NCBI GenBank assembly: GCA_035369845.1
Contig: DAOOVD010000004.1
Location: 1 to 64,000, forward strand
Source: DAOOVD01 sp035369845
GTDB taxonomy: Bacteria; Bacillota; Desulfotomaculia; Desulfotomaculales; Pelotomaculaceae
Direction of reading: 5' to 3'
DNA: 64,000 nucleotides
Shown piece after piece: positions 52,327 through 61,045 of this stretch (position 1 is its first letter; every line of letters begins with the position of its first letter). The position numbers and the translations under genes were made by a program. Below the pieces are notes generated by a model. The model was not told where the DNA came from. It ran no database searches and worked only from the letters and a program-made list of their open reading frames with translations.

Positions 52327-53085
52327 ATGATCCTGTTCGTGCACGGCATGGGCCACAGCGACGATCGTATGTACTGGAAGGAATGGGCCGGCCCGCTGCG
52401 CGCCGCGCTTTCAGGCGAGGGGCTCGATTTGGGGGAGGATCGATTCGGGGGGGTTTACTATTACGACCTTGTGCCGCGTCCCGGTATGGGGGGGAGCGGC
52501 GCGGAAAGCATCCGGACGCATGTTCATGATTTGAAAGAGAGGGCGGTAAGCGAATTCAGTCTGGCGCGCGCCGGTTTTGCGGGGAGCATTGAGGCGGTCA
52601 AAAAGCTTTCGCAGCAGGTTGTCGACAACTTCGGCGACATATTCGCCTACCTTTACCTGGAAAAGATCCACCGTTCCGTCAACGACCGCGTTTATGAGGC
52701 TATAGGGAACAGTGCCGCGCCGGCGCATCTCGTCGGCTACAGCCTGGGATCCGTGGTCTGCTACTGTGCCCTTAAGGAGAACCCTGCCGCCGCCCGGCGG
52801 GTAGCCCAGTTGATCATGGTCGGCAGCCCGCTTTTCTGGTTGAAGCGCGGAGTGGCAGAGCATGCCGACCTTGACTCGAGACCTGAGACAGGGCGCTTTG
52901 TAAATATCGCGGGAATCCTGGACATTGCGTGGCCGCAAGCGGTTCCCGGAATAATAAAGGGACTGGACAGCCATGTGGAGTTTTCCATCAACCCGTTTGA
53001 CCCGATAAAAGGGCACCGGGAATACTTTTCCAAGGAACAGGCCTTGAAAGTTATTGCCGGGGAATTAAAAAAAGGATGGCTTTAG
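52327..53085 (+). CDS. Alpha/beta hydrolase (lipase-like)
   Basis: The 252-residue protein has MILFVHGMGHSDDRMYW (oxyanion HGMG), then the nucleophile elbow HLVGYSLGSVVCY (GxSxG) and VGSPLFWL. Asp and His of the triad could be in NPFDPIKGH. It resembles cytosolic lipase-like hydrolases of unknown substrate. ATG 52327 follows GTGGGGG; GTG 52312 is an alternative. It stands alone between two terminators. Confidence 0.7.
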   Translation: MILFVHGMGHSDDRMYWKEWAGPLRAALSGEGLDLGEDRFGGVYYYDLVPRPGMGGSGAESIRTHVHDLKERAVSEFSLARAGFAGSIEAVKKLSQQVVDNFGDIFAYLYLEKIHRSVNDRVYEAIGNSAAPAHLVGYSLGSVVCYCALKENPAAARRVAQLIMVGSPLFWLKRGVAEHADLDSRPETGRFVNIAGILDIAWPQAVPGIIKGLDSHVEFSINPFDPIKGHREYFSKEQALKVIAGELKKGWL

Positions 53086-53198
53086 TATCCGGGACCGGTG
53101 CGTTTTAAACGCGAAAACCGCCTGTCGCGGGCGGCTGGGAAGCTGCGCGGACTTGAAAGGCGGCTTTTCTTTATGGTATGCCTGCTTGCTTCGTCAGC

Positions 53199-53230
53199 GG
53201 CCGGAAGCTTTAAATGCGCTCCGGCCGGTT
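53199..53230 (+). terminator. Probable terminator after hydrolase gene
   Basis: GGCCGGA and TCCGGCC form a seven-bp stem followed by GGTTTT. It lies between convergent genes. Confidence 0.5.
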
Positions 53231-53255
53231 TTACACGCCCCGTTGCAGCAGCGGT

Positions 53256-53519
53256 TTATTTTTTGCTTGCGAGCTTGGTCATGAGGCTGGCCAGCACCTG
53301 TTTTTCCTGTTGGTCGGCTACGTCCCACAGTTCTTTGACTGTCTTTTGTTCGGGGTTGGCGGGAGGCACGTTTTGCGCCAGCAGGTCCCCCACCTGCTGG
53401 GCCATCGATGTAATCTGCTCCCGGGAGATACCCAGTTCTTCGGCAAATTCAACCGCCTGTCCGAGAGTTTTTTTCCAGTTTTCCCAACTGGAGTTGGCAA
53501 TATTCAAGTTTAGATTCAT
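53256..53519 (-). CDS. DUF3243 family protein
   Basis: The 87-residue helical protein has NSSWENWKKTLGQAVEFAEELG, ISREQITSMAQQVGDLLAQNV, PPANPEQKTVKELWDVADQQEKQVLA, the DUF3243 (YmfJ-like) pattern of Firmicutes. AAGGAGTG precedes ATG 53519. Function is unknown. Confidence 0.8.
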   Translation of the reverse strand: MNLNLNIANSSWENWKKTLGQAVEFAEELGISREQITSMAQQVGDLLAQNVPPANPEQKTVKELWDVADQQEKQVLASLMTKLASKK

Positions 53520-53604
53520 TTTATCCGCACTCCTTTTATCGGGTTTGAAAGTTAGTCTGCCCAGTTTTGCTCCATTTATACTTATTTTGGATAACCACCG
53601 CCGG

Positions 53605-53632
53605 CGAAGGGCGCCGCCCTCTTTTTGGCGCG
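53605..53632. repeat. 28-base direct repeat, left copy
   Basis: Identical to 55121-55148. It contains AGGGC-GCC-GCCCT followed by CTTTTT, a short terminator-like hairpin. The copies flank the secreted copper-amine-oxidase-domain gene. Confidence 0.75.
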
Positions 53633-53756
53633 CTGCGCCTTTGTTGATTTTTTTGTTTTTCCATTATGTTACAGGAAGTTGCCGCCTCAATTGGGAAGGT
53701 GTTGCATGTTAAGCGTAGAACAATAGATGAAAATAACTTTGAATAGGGGTGGTGTC

Positions 53757-55007
53757 TTGAAAAGGAAGCTCATGGTTACGCTTGCTTTTGTGTTGCTGAT
53801 GGCTTCCGTATCTTTTCCCGCTTATGCTGCCGATAACATCCGGCTGCAGGTGAACGGCGACGAGGTGCCGTCACCGAACCTGACCCTTGTCAACGATTCC
53901 ACCATGATTCCCGTGGACAGGTACGTCAGTCTTGCCGGCGCTGAAATCAGTTGGACAACTGACAACAGCTTCGCCATCACCGAAAACGGGGTGACCCTGA
54001 ACCTGTCCCCGGGTAAGAAGGAAGCCATGCTGGGTAATAGCCCCTTGGAGTTGCCGGTCGAACCATATAAAACGGAGTCCGGCGTGTTTGTCCCGCTCCG
54101 TGCCGTCAGCAGTTCCTTCGGCTTCGAGGTTGGCTGGGACGGAGAGCAGAGGCTGGTTACGTTGACCCGCAACGAAACCAGGGACGGCATGACTGCGTCT
54201 GATTTGCTGGCGAAGTCTTCGGTAGCTGGCCTGGCTTACAACACTTACTCCATGGAGGGCCTCTTCAATATTGCCGTGGACATCTCGGCGGACGGAAAAG
54301 ATATTGAAAAAGCCCCGAAAAATGTAACATCGAAGCTTACCGGCCAGCTTCAGAACGAGCCTTTTCAGGCCTATATGAAGCAAGTGATCGACACGGGGGT
54401 CGAAGAAACCCCTGAAATGATTGTTGAAATGTACATGAACGAGGAAAAGGTGTATGTTAAAGCCCCCGGGCAGGACTGGGTCGCCCAGGACATGCCCTTC
54501 TCCCCGGAATTCTGGAAAGAGCAGCGGGATATCCAGTCCGATCCCATGAAGGCGGTCGCACAGATGAAGGAATTGGGCATTCTGCTGAACTTCGGTAACG
54601 ATGTGACAGTGAATGGTGAGGACTATTATGTTGTAAACGCCACCATGGATATGGAAAAGTTTATGCAGGGTTATCAAAATATAATCCAGCAGGCGATGGG
54701 CATGGTGCAGCAAACGGACTCCGAAATACAGGAGAAAGCGCAGCAACAGATGCCGGAAATATTTAAAAACGCCGTAATGGACTACAGCTATTCGGCCCTG
54801 ATCAACAAGAAAACGCTGATTAGCGACATTGTACATTCCAATGTCCGGCTTGAACTCACCATCAAGAATCCAGAACCGTCGGACCGGGAACAAAATAGCG
54901 GCACACCCGACGAAATCAAACTTGACATGAACGTGAATGGAGACATCACCATCAGCGGCCTGGGCAGTCCCTTCAACGTTCCGGACGTAAGCCCGGCTGT
55001 AAAATAA
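53757..55007 (+). CDS. Secreted protein with copper amine oxidase N-terminal-like domain
   Basis: The 416-residue exported protein has a signal peptide (LMVTLAFVLLMASVSFPAYA), then the small CuAO_N1-like domain (LQVNGDEVPSPNLTLVNDSTMIPVDRYVS, GVFVPLRAVSSSFGFEVGWD) common in Clostridia cell-surface proteins. A DUF6612/LppX-like beta domain follows (EMIVEMYMNEEKVYVKAPGQDW, YYVVNATMDMEKFMQ). TTG 53757 follows GGGGTGG; ATG 53727 lacks a site. No lipobox Cys is seen. Function is unknown, perhaps envelope binding. Confidence 0.75.
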   Translation: MKRKLMVTLAFVLLMASVSFPAYAADNIRLQVNGDEVPSPNLTLVNDSTMIPVDRYVSLAGAEISWTTDNSFAITENGVTLNLSPGKKEAMLGNSPLELPVEPYKTESGVFVPLRAVSSSFGFEVGWDGEQRLVTLTRNETRDGMTASDLLAKSSVAGLAYNTYSMEGLFNIAVDISADGKDIEKAPKNVTSKLTGQLQNEPFQAYMKQVIDTGVEETPEMIVEMYMNEEKVYVKAPGQDWVAQDMPFSPEFWKEQRDIQSDPMKAVAQMKELGILLNFGNDVTVNGEDYYVVNATMDMEKFMQGYQNIIQQAMGMVQQTDSEIQEKAQQQMPEIFKNAVMDYSYSALINKKTLISDIVHSNVRLELTIKNPEPSDREQNSGTPDEIKLDMNVNGDITISGLGSPFNVPDVSPAVK

Positions 55008-55120
55008 CCGCATGGTTCCAGCAAATCAACCAACGAGTGGTCAGTTAAACGTAAAATATTATGTTTTTACATTATTGCCCCTTTCCATTTATGGATCAAG
55101 GGGCATTTTGATATCCGGGA

Positions 55121-55148
55121 CGAAGGGCGCCGCCCTCTTTTTGGCGCG
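55121..55148. repeat. 28-base direct repeat, right copy
   Basis: Exact copy of 53605-53632 in the same orientation. Confidence 0.75.
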
Positions 55149-55264
55149 AACCTTTTTGACCTGGTGCGGTTGCGGCGGGCTTTGTTTTCGTGTTTTGTGT
55201 TATAATACAGGGGTGGGTAATATTTGCGGCGCCGGCAGTTCAGGCGAGATTGGGAGCGGATTGT

Positions 55265-56332
55265 ATGAGTGTCGTCATCCTTGCCATCGAAACCTCATGC
55301 GATGAGACCTCGGCGGCGGTTGTGGCCGATGGTTCGGAGATACTGTCAAACATAGTGTCCTCCCAGGTGGACGTTCACCGGAAGTTTGGCGGAGTGGTGC
55401 CCGAAGTTGCTTCCCGCAAGCACCTGGAAGCAATCAACCAGATCACCGGGGAGGCCCTCGCGTCGGCGGGAGTAAGTTTCAGGGACCTTGACGCAGTGGC
55501 GGTCACTTACGGTCCCGGTCTTGTCGGCTCGCTGCTGGTGGGGGTTTCAGCCGCCAAAGCCATAGCCTTCGGTCTTGATCTGCCCCTGGTGGGGGTGAAT
55601 CACCTGGAAGGGCACATTTACGCCAATTTTCTGGTGGAAACCGACCCCGGATTTCCTCTTTTATGTCTGGTTGTTTCCGGCGGACACACCGACCTCGTGT
55701 TTTTGGAGAAGCACGGGAGCTTTTGCGTGATCGGCAAAACTCGCGATGACGCGGCCGGTGAGGCCTTTGACAAGGCGGCACGCACCCTGGGACTGGGTTA
55801 TCCCGGCGGGCCTTTGATCGATAAGCTTTCACGGGAGGGGAATCCGGAGGCGGTAAGCTTGCCGAGGGCTTACCTGGAAGAGGGGAGTTACGACTTCAGC
55901 TTCAGCGGGCTTAAATCGGCGGTGATCAATTACGTGCGCCAGGCCGGACGGCGGCTGGAAGAGGTAAATGCCGCCGATGTTGCCGCCGGTTTCCAGAAGG
56001 CCGTGGTAGACGTTCTGGTTGACAAGACTCTTGCCGCCGCGCGGGATATTGGTGTTTCCACGATCCTGCTGGCCGGCGGGGTGGCCGCCAATGCCGGACT
56101 GCGGGCGGAACTCGTTGAAAGGGCCGGGAAAGAATCGCGCCGGGTAATCATTCCGCCTCCCGCGCTTTGCACCGACAATGCAGCAATGATTGCATGCGCG
56201 GCTTATTTCCGGTACCTGCGCGGCGCGTTCGCCCCGCTTACGCTGAATGCCGTGCCCGATTTGAAACTTGGCGAAGACAGATACGAAGGAAATTTCAGAG
56301 GCAAAGTGTTTCGAACCGGACACCCGTATTGA
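55265..56332 (+). CDS. tsaD: tRNA threonylcarbamoyladenosine synthase subunit TsaD
   Basis: It transfers threonylcarbamoyl to adenosine 37 of ANN-decoding tRNAs. MSVVILAIETSCDETSAAVV opens the ASKHA fold; the iron site NHLEGHIYAN, VVSGGHTDLVFL and LAGGVAANAGLRAEL are all present. At 355 residues it has the usual length. ATG 55265 follows GGGAG; the frame runs further upstream without family sequence. tsaB and tsaE are not in the window. Confidence 0.96.
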   Translation: MSVVILAIETSCDETSAAVVADGSEILSNIVSSQVDVHRKFGGVVPEVASRKHLEAINQITGEALASAGVSFRDLDAVAVTYGPGLVGSLLVGVSAAKAIAFGLDLPLVGVNHLEGHIYANFLVETDPGFPLLCLVVSGGHTDLVFLEKHGSFCVIGKTRDDAAGEAFDKAARTLGLGYPGGPLIDKLSREGNPEAVSLPRAYLEEGSYDFSFSGLKSAVINYVRQAGRRLEEVNAADVAAGFQKAVVDVLVDKTLAAARDIGVSTILLAGGVAANAGLRAELVERAGKESRRVIIPPPALCTDNAAMIACAAYFRYLRGAFAPLTLNAVPDLKLGEDRYEGNFRGKVFRTGHPY

Positions 56333-56459
56333 GGCAAAATAAAGAGTAAAACAGATAAAACAAGAGTAATTGCAATTAATATCGTGAAAACGTTAGATTT
56401 TGAGATGCTAAGACTTTTTTACCAGTGAAATAGGAATTCAGTCCCAAAAACAGGGGTTC

Positions 56460-56493
56460 TGTGGATGAAAAAAGTTGTGGATAATGTGAATAA
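56460..56493 (-). promoter_or_regulatory. Cluster of three DnaA-box-like sites
   Basis: TGTGGATGA (56460-56468), TGTGGATAA (56476-56484) and TGTGAATAA (56485-56493) lie in the same orientation. The middle one is the perfect complement of the DnaA box TTATCCACA; the others differ by one base. They lie in an AT-rich gap between tsaD and the radical SAM gene. Confidence 0.55.
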
Positions 56494-56528
56494 GTCTGTT
56501 AATAACTTATAATGTAAGGGGTCATCCT

Positions 56529-57899
56529 GTGGGTGAAATGACCTGGAAATACAACACACTATATGTAGAAAATGTTATTCTGCGGGAGGCCGTCGAAAGC
56601 AACATCCTCCCCGTTACTTCCACCTGCAACATGCAATGTGTTTTTTGCTCCCATCTGCAGAATCCGCCGGAAGTTGAGGTCTGGCGCATCGCTCCCAGGA
56701 GTCCGTCGGAAATTGAGCGGACACTTTCCTTTATGGATCGGGGGAGGCCGGTGGTAATCGGTGAATCGGCTTCGAGGATTCTGGAGGGCGAGCCTTTTAC
56801 TCATCCCGAGATAAAAGAAATTCTCAAGCTCGTTCGCCGCCGCCTGCCGGATGCAACCATAAAGATAACCACCAACGGGAGCCTCCTGGACGAAGAGACC
56901 GCCGGTTTTCTCAGCGGCCTCGGCAATGTTGAAGTATGCCTTTCAATGAACAGCGCAGGCCGGACGGCGAGGGCTTTATTGATGGGCGATACGGGCGACT
57001 GCGCCGTGAAGAGCCCGGTTTGGCTTAAAAATTGCGGGGTGCCGTTCCACGGGAGCGTTGTTGCCATGCCGCACCTCGTCGGCTGGGCCGATCTCGAAGA
57101 AACTGTGGCGCATCTCTGCTTCTGCGGCGCCGAAACGGTACGTTTAATGCTCCCCGGTTATTCGCGCCTCGCCCCTCCGGCTCTTCGCTTTGAGCCAGCG
57201 TTGTGGGAAGAGTTGGGTGAATTTGCAGACAGCCTTCGCAGCAAAACAGACGTTCCGCTTACATGTGAGCCGCCGCTGATAAAAGACCTGAAGGCAAGGG
57301 TAACGGGAGTGATTTCCGGTTCGCCCGCTGCCAGGGCGGGAATCCGCCGGGGGGACGTTATCGAAACAGTCAACGGCTCAAACGCAACTACCCGCGTCGA
57401 AGCCTTCAACCTGGTATTAAAGGCCGCGTCGCCTGATGTTATTGTCAGGAGAAATGGTGAAACAATGAAATTCGGGATTGACAAAAAAGCCGGTGAAAGG
57501 TCGGGACTGGTCATGGATTACGATCTGGATCCCGGAATGATCGGGGCCATGGCCGGCGCCGTCCAACGGCGCGGTGTCGACAGGGTTCTCGTAATGACTT
57601 CCGAACTTGCCCGGTCTGTTGTCACCATGGGCCTGCAAGAGTTCTGGGAAGGCGGGGCGGAAGTCGAAGTAGCGGCGGTGAGGAACAGATTTTTCGGCGG
57701 GTCCGTTAAAGCCGCCGGCCTGCTCACGGTGGAGGATTTCGCGGCAGCGGCGGATGAATATTTTGCGCTTGACCGGGCCGGTTGCCCCCGGCTGGTACTG
57801 CTTCCGGGGATGGCTTTCGACTTCCGGGGAAGGGATCTCGCCGGACGTCATTATACCGAGCTTGAAGAAAAGCACGGCATACCTTTTCTGGTTTTGTGA
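56529..57899 (+). CDS. Radical SAM-PDZ-DUF512 protein
   Basis: The 456-residue protein has an N-terminal radical SAM cluster motif STCNMQCVFCSHLQ (CxxxCxxC), then ITTNGSLLDEET and the barrel up to about residue 240. A PDZ domain follows (VTGVISGSPAARAGIRRGDVIETVNG), then a DUF512-type C-terminus (VAAVRNRFFGGSVKAAGLLTVEDF). Usual DUF512 radical SAM proteins have PDZ first, so the order is unusual. GTG 56529 follows AAGGGG. The reaction is unknown. Confidence 0.8.
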   Translation: MGEMTWKYNTLYVENVILREAVESNILPVTSTCNMQCVFCSHLQNPPEVEVWRIAPRSPSEIERTLSFMDRGRPVVIGESASRILEGEPFTHPEIKEILKLVRRRLPDATIKITTNGSLLDEETAGFLSGLGNVEVCLSMNSAGRTARALLMGDTGDCAVKSPVWLKNCGVPFHGSVVAMPHLVGWADLEETVAHLCFCGAETVRLMLPGYSRLAPPALRFEPALWEELGEFADSLRSKTDVPLTCEPPLIKDLKARVTGVISGSPAARAGIRRGDVIETVNGSNATTRVEAFNLVLKAASPDVIVRRNGETMKFGIDKKAGERSGLVMDYDLDPGMIGAMAGAVQRRGVDRVLVMTSELARSVVTMGLQEFWEGGAEVEVAAVRNRFFGGSVKAAGLLTVEDFAAAADEYFALDRAGCPRLVLLPGMAFDFRGRDLAGRHYTELEEKHGIPFLVL

Positions 57900-58081
57900 G
57901 CCGTCTTCACCGAACCGGGCAATACTCCACGCGTCCGCTTTCGGCAATTTTTTGATTGCATCGCGGACGGTTGAAGGTATTTCGCCTTTTCGTGAGCAGG
58001 AACTTTCCCCCGTATTGTTGAATAAAACAGTGTATTGCTTGAGGTAGGTTGAAGCAAAGAAATTAAAGGAGGTTTGTGGCG

Positions 58082-58513
58082 ATGAAGGTGAAACAGATTT
58101 CTGTTTTTTTGGAAAACAAATCGGGTCGCCTGGCTCAGGTAACGAGAGCGCTTGGAGAAAACGGGATCAATATCCGCGCGCTTTCCATCGCCGACACCAC
58201 GGATTTCGGCATTTTGCGGCTAATTGTGAACGAGCCGGACAGGGCGTACAGGACTCTCAAGGAAGCCGGTTTTACCGTCAGCGCCACCGACGTGATCGCT
58301 GTAGAAGTGGCGGACAGGCCCGGCGGCCTGGCGGAGGCGCTGGGACACCTGGACCGGGCGGGTATCAACATAGAGTACCTTTATGCCTTTGTCCAAAAAG
58401 CTTCCAACGCGGCCCTGGTTGTTTTCAGGGTGGAGCAGATCGACGAGGCGGTAAAAGCTCTCCAAAAAGAAGGCACCAGGATTTTAAGCGGGGAAGAGGT
58501 ATACAGACTTTAG
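58082..58513 (+). CDS. Tandem ACT-domain protein
   Basis: The 143-residue protein consists of two ACT domains: QISVFLENKSGRLAQVTRALGENGINIRAL and AVEVADRPGGLAEALGHLDRAGINIEYLYAF. This architecture marks amino-acid-binding regulators found in Firmicutes, often near phenylacetate-CoA ligase genes; none is here. AAAGGAGG at 58065-58072 sets ATG 58082. The ligand is unknown. Confidence 0.85.
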   Translation: MKVKQISVFLENKSGRLAQVTRALGENGINIRALSIADTTDFGILRLIVNEPDRAYRTLKEAGFTVSATDVIAVEVADRPGGLAEALGHLDRAGINIEYLYAFVQKASNAALVVFRVEQIDEAVKALQKEGTRILSGEEVYRL

Positions 58514-58988
58514 AAGTAACTCTTTTTAAATACGGCAATATTCAGAATTGTCAATATCGTAAAAAAATTAACGATAATTGTGTCTGATTCTTGTTTATTT
58601 GACTTAGCTATTTTTAATGAAAAAAATTACGAAATTTGGTGAAACTATGGATTCGGTATATTTTATAATTACTAATGGACAAGTATAATTCTTATAAAAA
58701 AAATCAATGACTTTTATAAAAAATGTATAAGTTTTTCGGCGGCTGTAAAAAAAAACGAAGGGAGTGATGACTAGACAATAAAGGGGGCAGCCGCTGTTCA
58801 GCGGGGGGGTGATTGGAAAAGTTTGCGCAGTTGATAAAAGCGACCGGTGCAAGTGTTTGTTGGTAAGTATACTGTATACAATATATTAATATTATATACT
58901 ACATACAGTATAGTAAGCAATAATTGGACAATATAAATTAATATTTCGGGTTGAGATTCATCTATACAAAAGGGGGTTAAATTTTTTT
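58514..58988. other. AT-rich leader of the formate channel gene
   Basis: 475 bases without a convincing gene. Around 58795-58865, GGGGGGGTGA precedes a 17-codon frame that begins TTG and reads MEKFAQLIKATGASVCW; it may be a leader peptide or chance. The operator-like inverted repeat at 58868-58912 is listed separately. Confidence 0.35.
58868..58912. promoter_or_regulatory. Inverted repeat upstream of the formate channel gene
   Basis: TATACTGTAT at 58868-58877 and ATACAGTATA at 58903-58912 are perfect complements separated by 25 AT-rich bases. The left arm overlaps GTATACTGTATAC, itself near-palindromic. It lies about 75 bases before the ATG. It suits a dimeric repressor or activator; GntR-like sites (TGTATACA) look similar. 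Confidence 0.55.
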
Positions 58989-59924
58989 ATGGCCAATCCT
59001 CCAGTAATGACCGTATGTCTGGCAGGCAACGCCGGAAAGTACAAGATGAGTCTGCCGGTCGGGCAGCTTCTTTTACGCGGTTTCATGTCCGGGGTGTACA
59101 TTGCAGTCGGCGCCGCCCTGTGCACGGTTTGCGGGACTGAAGTGGCGAAATATCTGGGCGCCGGCATAGGCAAACTGATCGGCGGCGCCGTGTTCCCCGT
59201 AGGCTTAATCGCGACCGTACTGACCGGCATGGAACTGTTTACCGGTGACGCGATGCTCGGCCCTCTGGCTGCCATGATGGGCAAGACCAGTTGGGGCAGT
59301 GTATTTCGTAACTGGTTTTTTGTTTATATAGGCAACTTGATTGGTTCACTGGCCTGGGCCTACCTGATGGTAATGGGTCCGTTCACCCAGGGCGCCCTGG
59401 CCGCGGCCGAGCCGAATGCTTTCGGCATGAACGCCGTAGCCATAGCGGTGGGGAAGACACTGACCTACAAGTCCGTGGGGAATATCGGTCTGTGGTCCTG
59501 CTTCCTCAACGGCATAGGCTGCAACTTCCTGGTCAACCTGGCTATCCTGCTTGGTATAACGGCCAAGGAATTCATAGGCAAGTTTTTCGGTATCTGGTTC
59601 CCGATCATGGCGTTCGTTGCCATCGGGTTTGAGCACTGCGTTGCCAACATGTATTTTCTGCCCGCGGGTCTGTGGATTTACCAGGCCTTCCCCGGGATTG
59701 CCACCAAGATGGTTGACGGCAAGCCGTGGAACGCCCTGTTGAACAAGTTCGGCGGTTTGACCTGGGGCGATGTGTGGCTGTGGAACATCATTCCGGCTAC
59801 CCTGGGGAACATCATCGGCGGCATGGTCTTCATCGGCGTCGTTTATTTCCTGTGCTACAGAAATGAATTTCCCGAGGAGCACAGACCCGGTTACGTTCCC
59901 CCCTCCACAACGGTGAGCAAGTAA
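58989..59924 (+). CDS. focA: Formate/nitrite channel (FocA/NirC family)
   Basis: The 311-residue membrane protein has six helices with the FNT signatures LLRGFMSGVYIAVGAAL, ELFTGDAMLGPLAAMM, NWFFVYIGNLIGSLAWAY and GIGCNFLVNLAIL, plus FEHCVANMYFLPAGL near the pore His. FocA-type pentamers carry formate across the membrane. The formate dehydrogenase genes downstream support formate as substrate. The gene is preceded by an operator-like repeat. Confidence 0.9.
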   Translation: MANPPVMTVCLAGNAGKYKMSLPVGQLLLRGFMSGVYIAVGAALCTVCGTEVAKYLGAGIGKLIGGAVFPVGLIATVLTGMELFTGDAMLGPLAAMMGKTSWGSVFRNWFFVYIGNLIGSLAWAYLMVMGPFTQGALAAAEPNAFGMNAVAIAVGKTLTYKSVGNIGLWSCFLNGIGCNFLVNLAILLGITAKEFIGKFFGIWFPIMAFVAIGFEHCVANMYFLPAGLWIYQAFPGIATKMVDGKPWNALLNKFGGLTWGDVWLWNIIPATLGNIIGGMVFIGVVYFLCYRNEFPEEHRPGYVPPSTTVSK

Positions 59925-60053
59925 AATACGCGGCTTATTGCGGTCAGTTCCCCTGAAAAACAGTTGCAGCCGTCCCCGTCCGTTTTCCGGAGAAAGCTTC
60001 GTTGCAGTTTTTCGGGGGAAACCGGCCGACTCTTGGCACAGGAGGTATCCCGG

Positions 60054-60515
60054 GTGCGGATGTCCATACCGGCTTATTTCACCCTCGGCCTGCTGACACT
60101 CATGGTTATAATCTCGTTTGCCGCCAATCCGGAACCCGGCTTTTTACTGGTAACCATACCGGGAATCTTGATTCTCTTCGGCATACCACTGATCCTGAAC
60201 GAGATGAACAGAAGGCACATGGACAAGATCGATTTCCGCGACTTCAAGCTGTACAGGATAAAGGATCTGGAGAGGCTTAAAGTCGGAGATCCGGTTCGTC
60301 TTCGGGGAACCGTAAAGAAGGTGTCTTTAAAGTGGCTGAACAGGCCCAATTTCCGGATAGACGACGGCAGCGGTGAAATTGGCGTGTTCTTGTTTTGGGC
60401 GCCGCGGGAGGATATCAAAGCAGGCGACAGGGTTGAAGCGGCCGGTTCCCTGCGGTCCGGCCTGAACAGGCAGAAGAATGTGTGGGGTATCAAGATAGAG
60501 AAGGTAGAGCGGTAA
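60054..60515 (+). CDS. Membrane protein with OB-fold (nucleic-acid-binding-like) domain
   Basis: The 153-residue protein has two N-terminal helices (YFTLGLLTLMVIISFA, FLLVTIPGILILFGIPLIL) then an OB-fold: VGDPVRLRGTVKKVSL, FRIDDGSGEIGVFLFW, IKAGDRVEAAGSL. AGGAGGT at 60040-60046 is spaced for GTG 60054. It lies between the formate channel and formate dehydrogenase subunits. Function is unknown; OB-folds also occur in NfeD-like membrane proteins. Confidence 0.6.
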   Translation: MRMSIPAYFTLGLLTLMVIISFAANPEPGFLLVTIPGILILFGIPLILNEMNRRHMDKIDFRDFKLYRIKDLERLKVGDPVRLRGTVKKVSLKWLNRPNFRIDDGSGEIGVFLFWAPREDIKAGDRVEAAGSLRSGLNRQKNVWGIKIEKVER

Positions 60516-60546
60516 GAAAAAGAAAGAACGGGAGGAGGTACAGAAG

Positions 60547-61032
60547 ATGGCAGCCTGCAGATGTGGAGAGAACGGATATGGCAAAGAAGAAGCCATGCAA
60601 AAGCTTTTGGACCAGTACCGCGATTACAAAGGGGGGCTTATTCCCGTGCTTCAGGAAGCCCAGAACATATACGGTTACCTGCCCAAGGAAGCCCTTCAGA
60701 GAATTGCCAGAGAGTTGCGCATGCCCTTCAGCAAAGTATACGGAGTAGCCACCTTTTACGCTCAATTTCACTTAAAGCCCCGCGGCCGCAACATTGTCCG
60801 CGTGTGTTTGGGGACAGCCTGTCACGTAAGAGGCGGCGCCAAGATATTCGAAGCCGCCAAAGAGCATCTTGGTGTAGGTCACGGCGAGACCACCGGAGAT
60901 CTTCGTTTCACTCTTGAGACAGTGGCCTGCATTGGCGCCTGCGGACTTTCCCCCTGCATGATGGTAAACGACGACACGCACGGGCGCCTTGTTCCCGGCG
61001 TAGTAGGAGAGAAATTAGAAGCTTACAAGTGA
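60547..61032 (+). CDS. NuoE-like [2Fe-2S] subunit of NAD-linked formate dehydrogenase
   Basis: The 161-residue thioredoxin-fold subunit binds a 2Fe-2S cluster through Cys in VCLGTACHVRG and CIGACGLSPCMMV. YGVATFYAQFHLKPRG and GYLPKEALQRIA match the 24-kDa NuoE/HydC type. It passes electrons between the flavin subunit and the rest of the complex. ATG 60547 follows GGAGGAGG. It is first in a tight E-F-A gene set. Confidence 0.92.
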   Translation: MAACRCGENGYGKEEAMQKLLDQYRDYKGGLIPVLQEAQNIYGYLPKEALQRIARELRMPFSKVYGVATFYAQFHLKPRGRNIVRVCLGTACHVRGGAKIFEAAKEHLGVGHGETTGDLRFTLETVACIGACGLSPCMMVNDDTHGRLVPGVVGEKLEAYK

Positions 61033-61045
61033 GGAGGTGGATTTA

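Noticed and set aside
56460..56493. Chromosomal replication origin
   Set aside because: Only three DnaA-like boxes and no dnaA, dnaN or other origin genes nearby.
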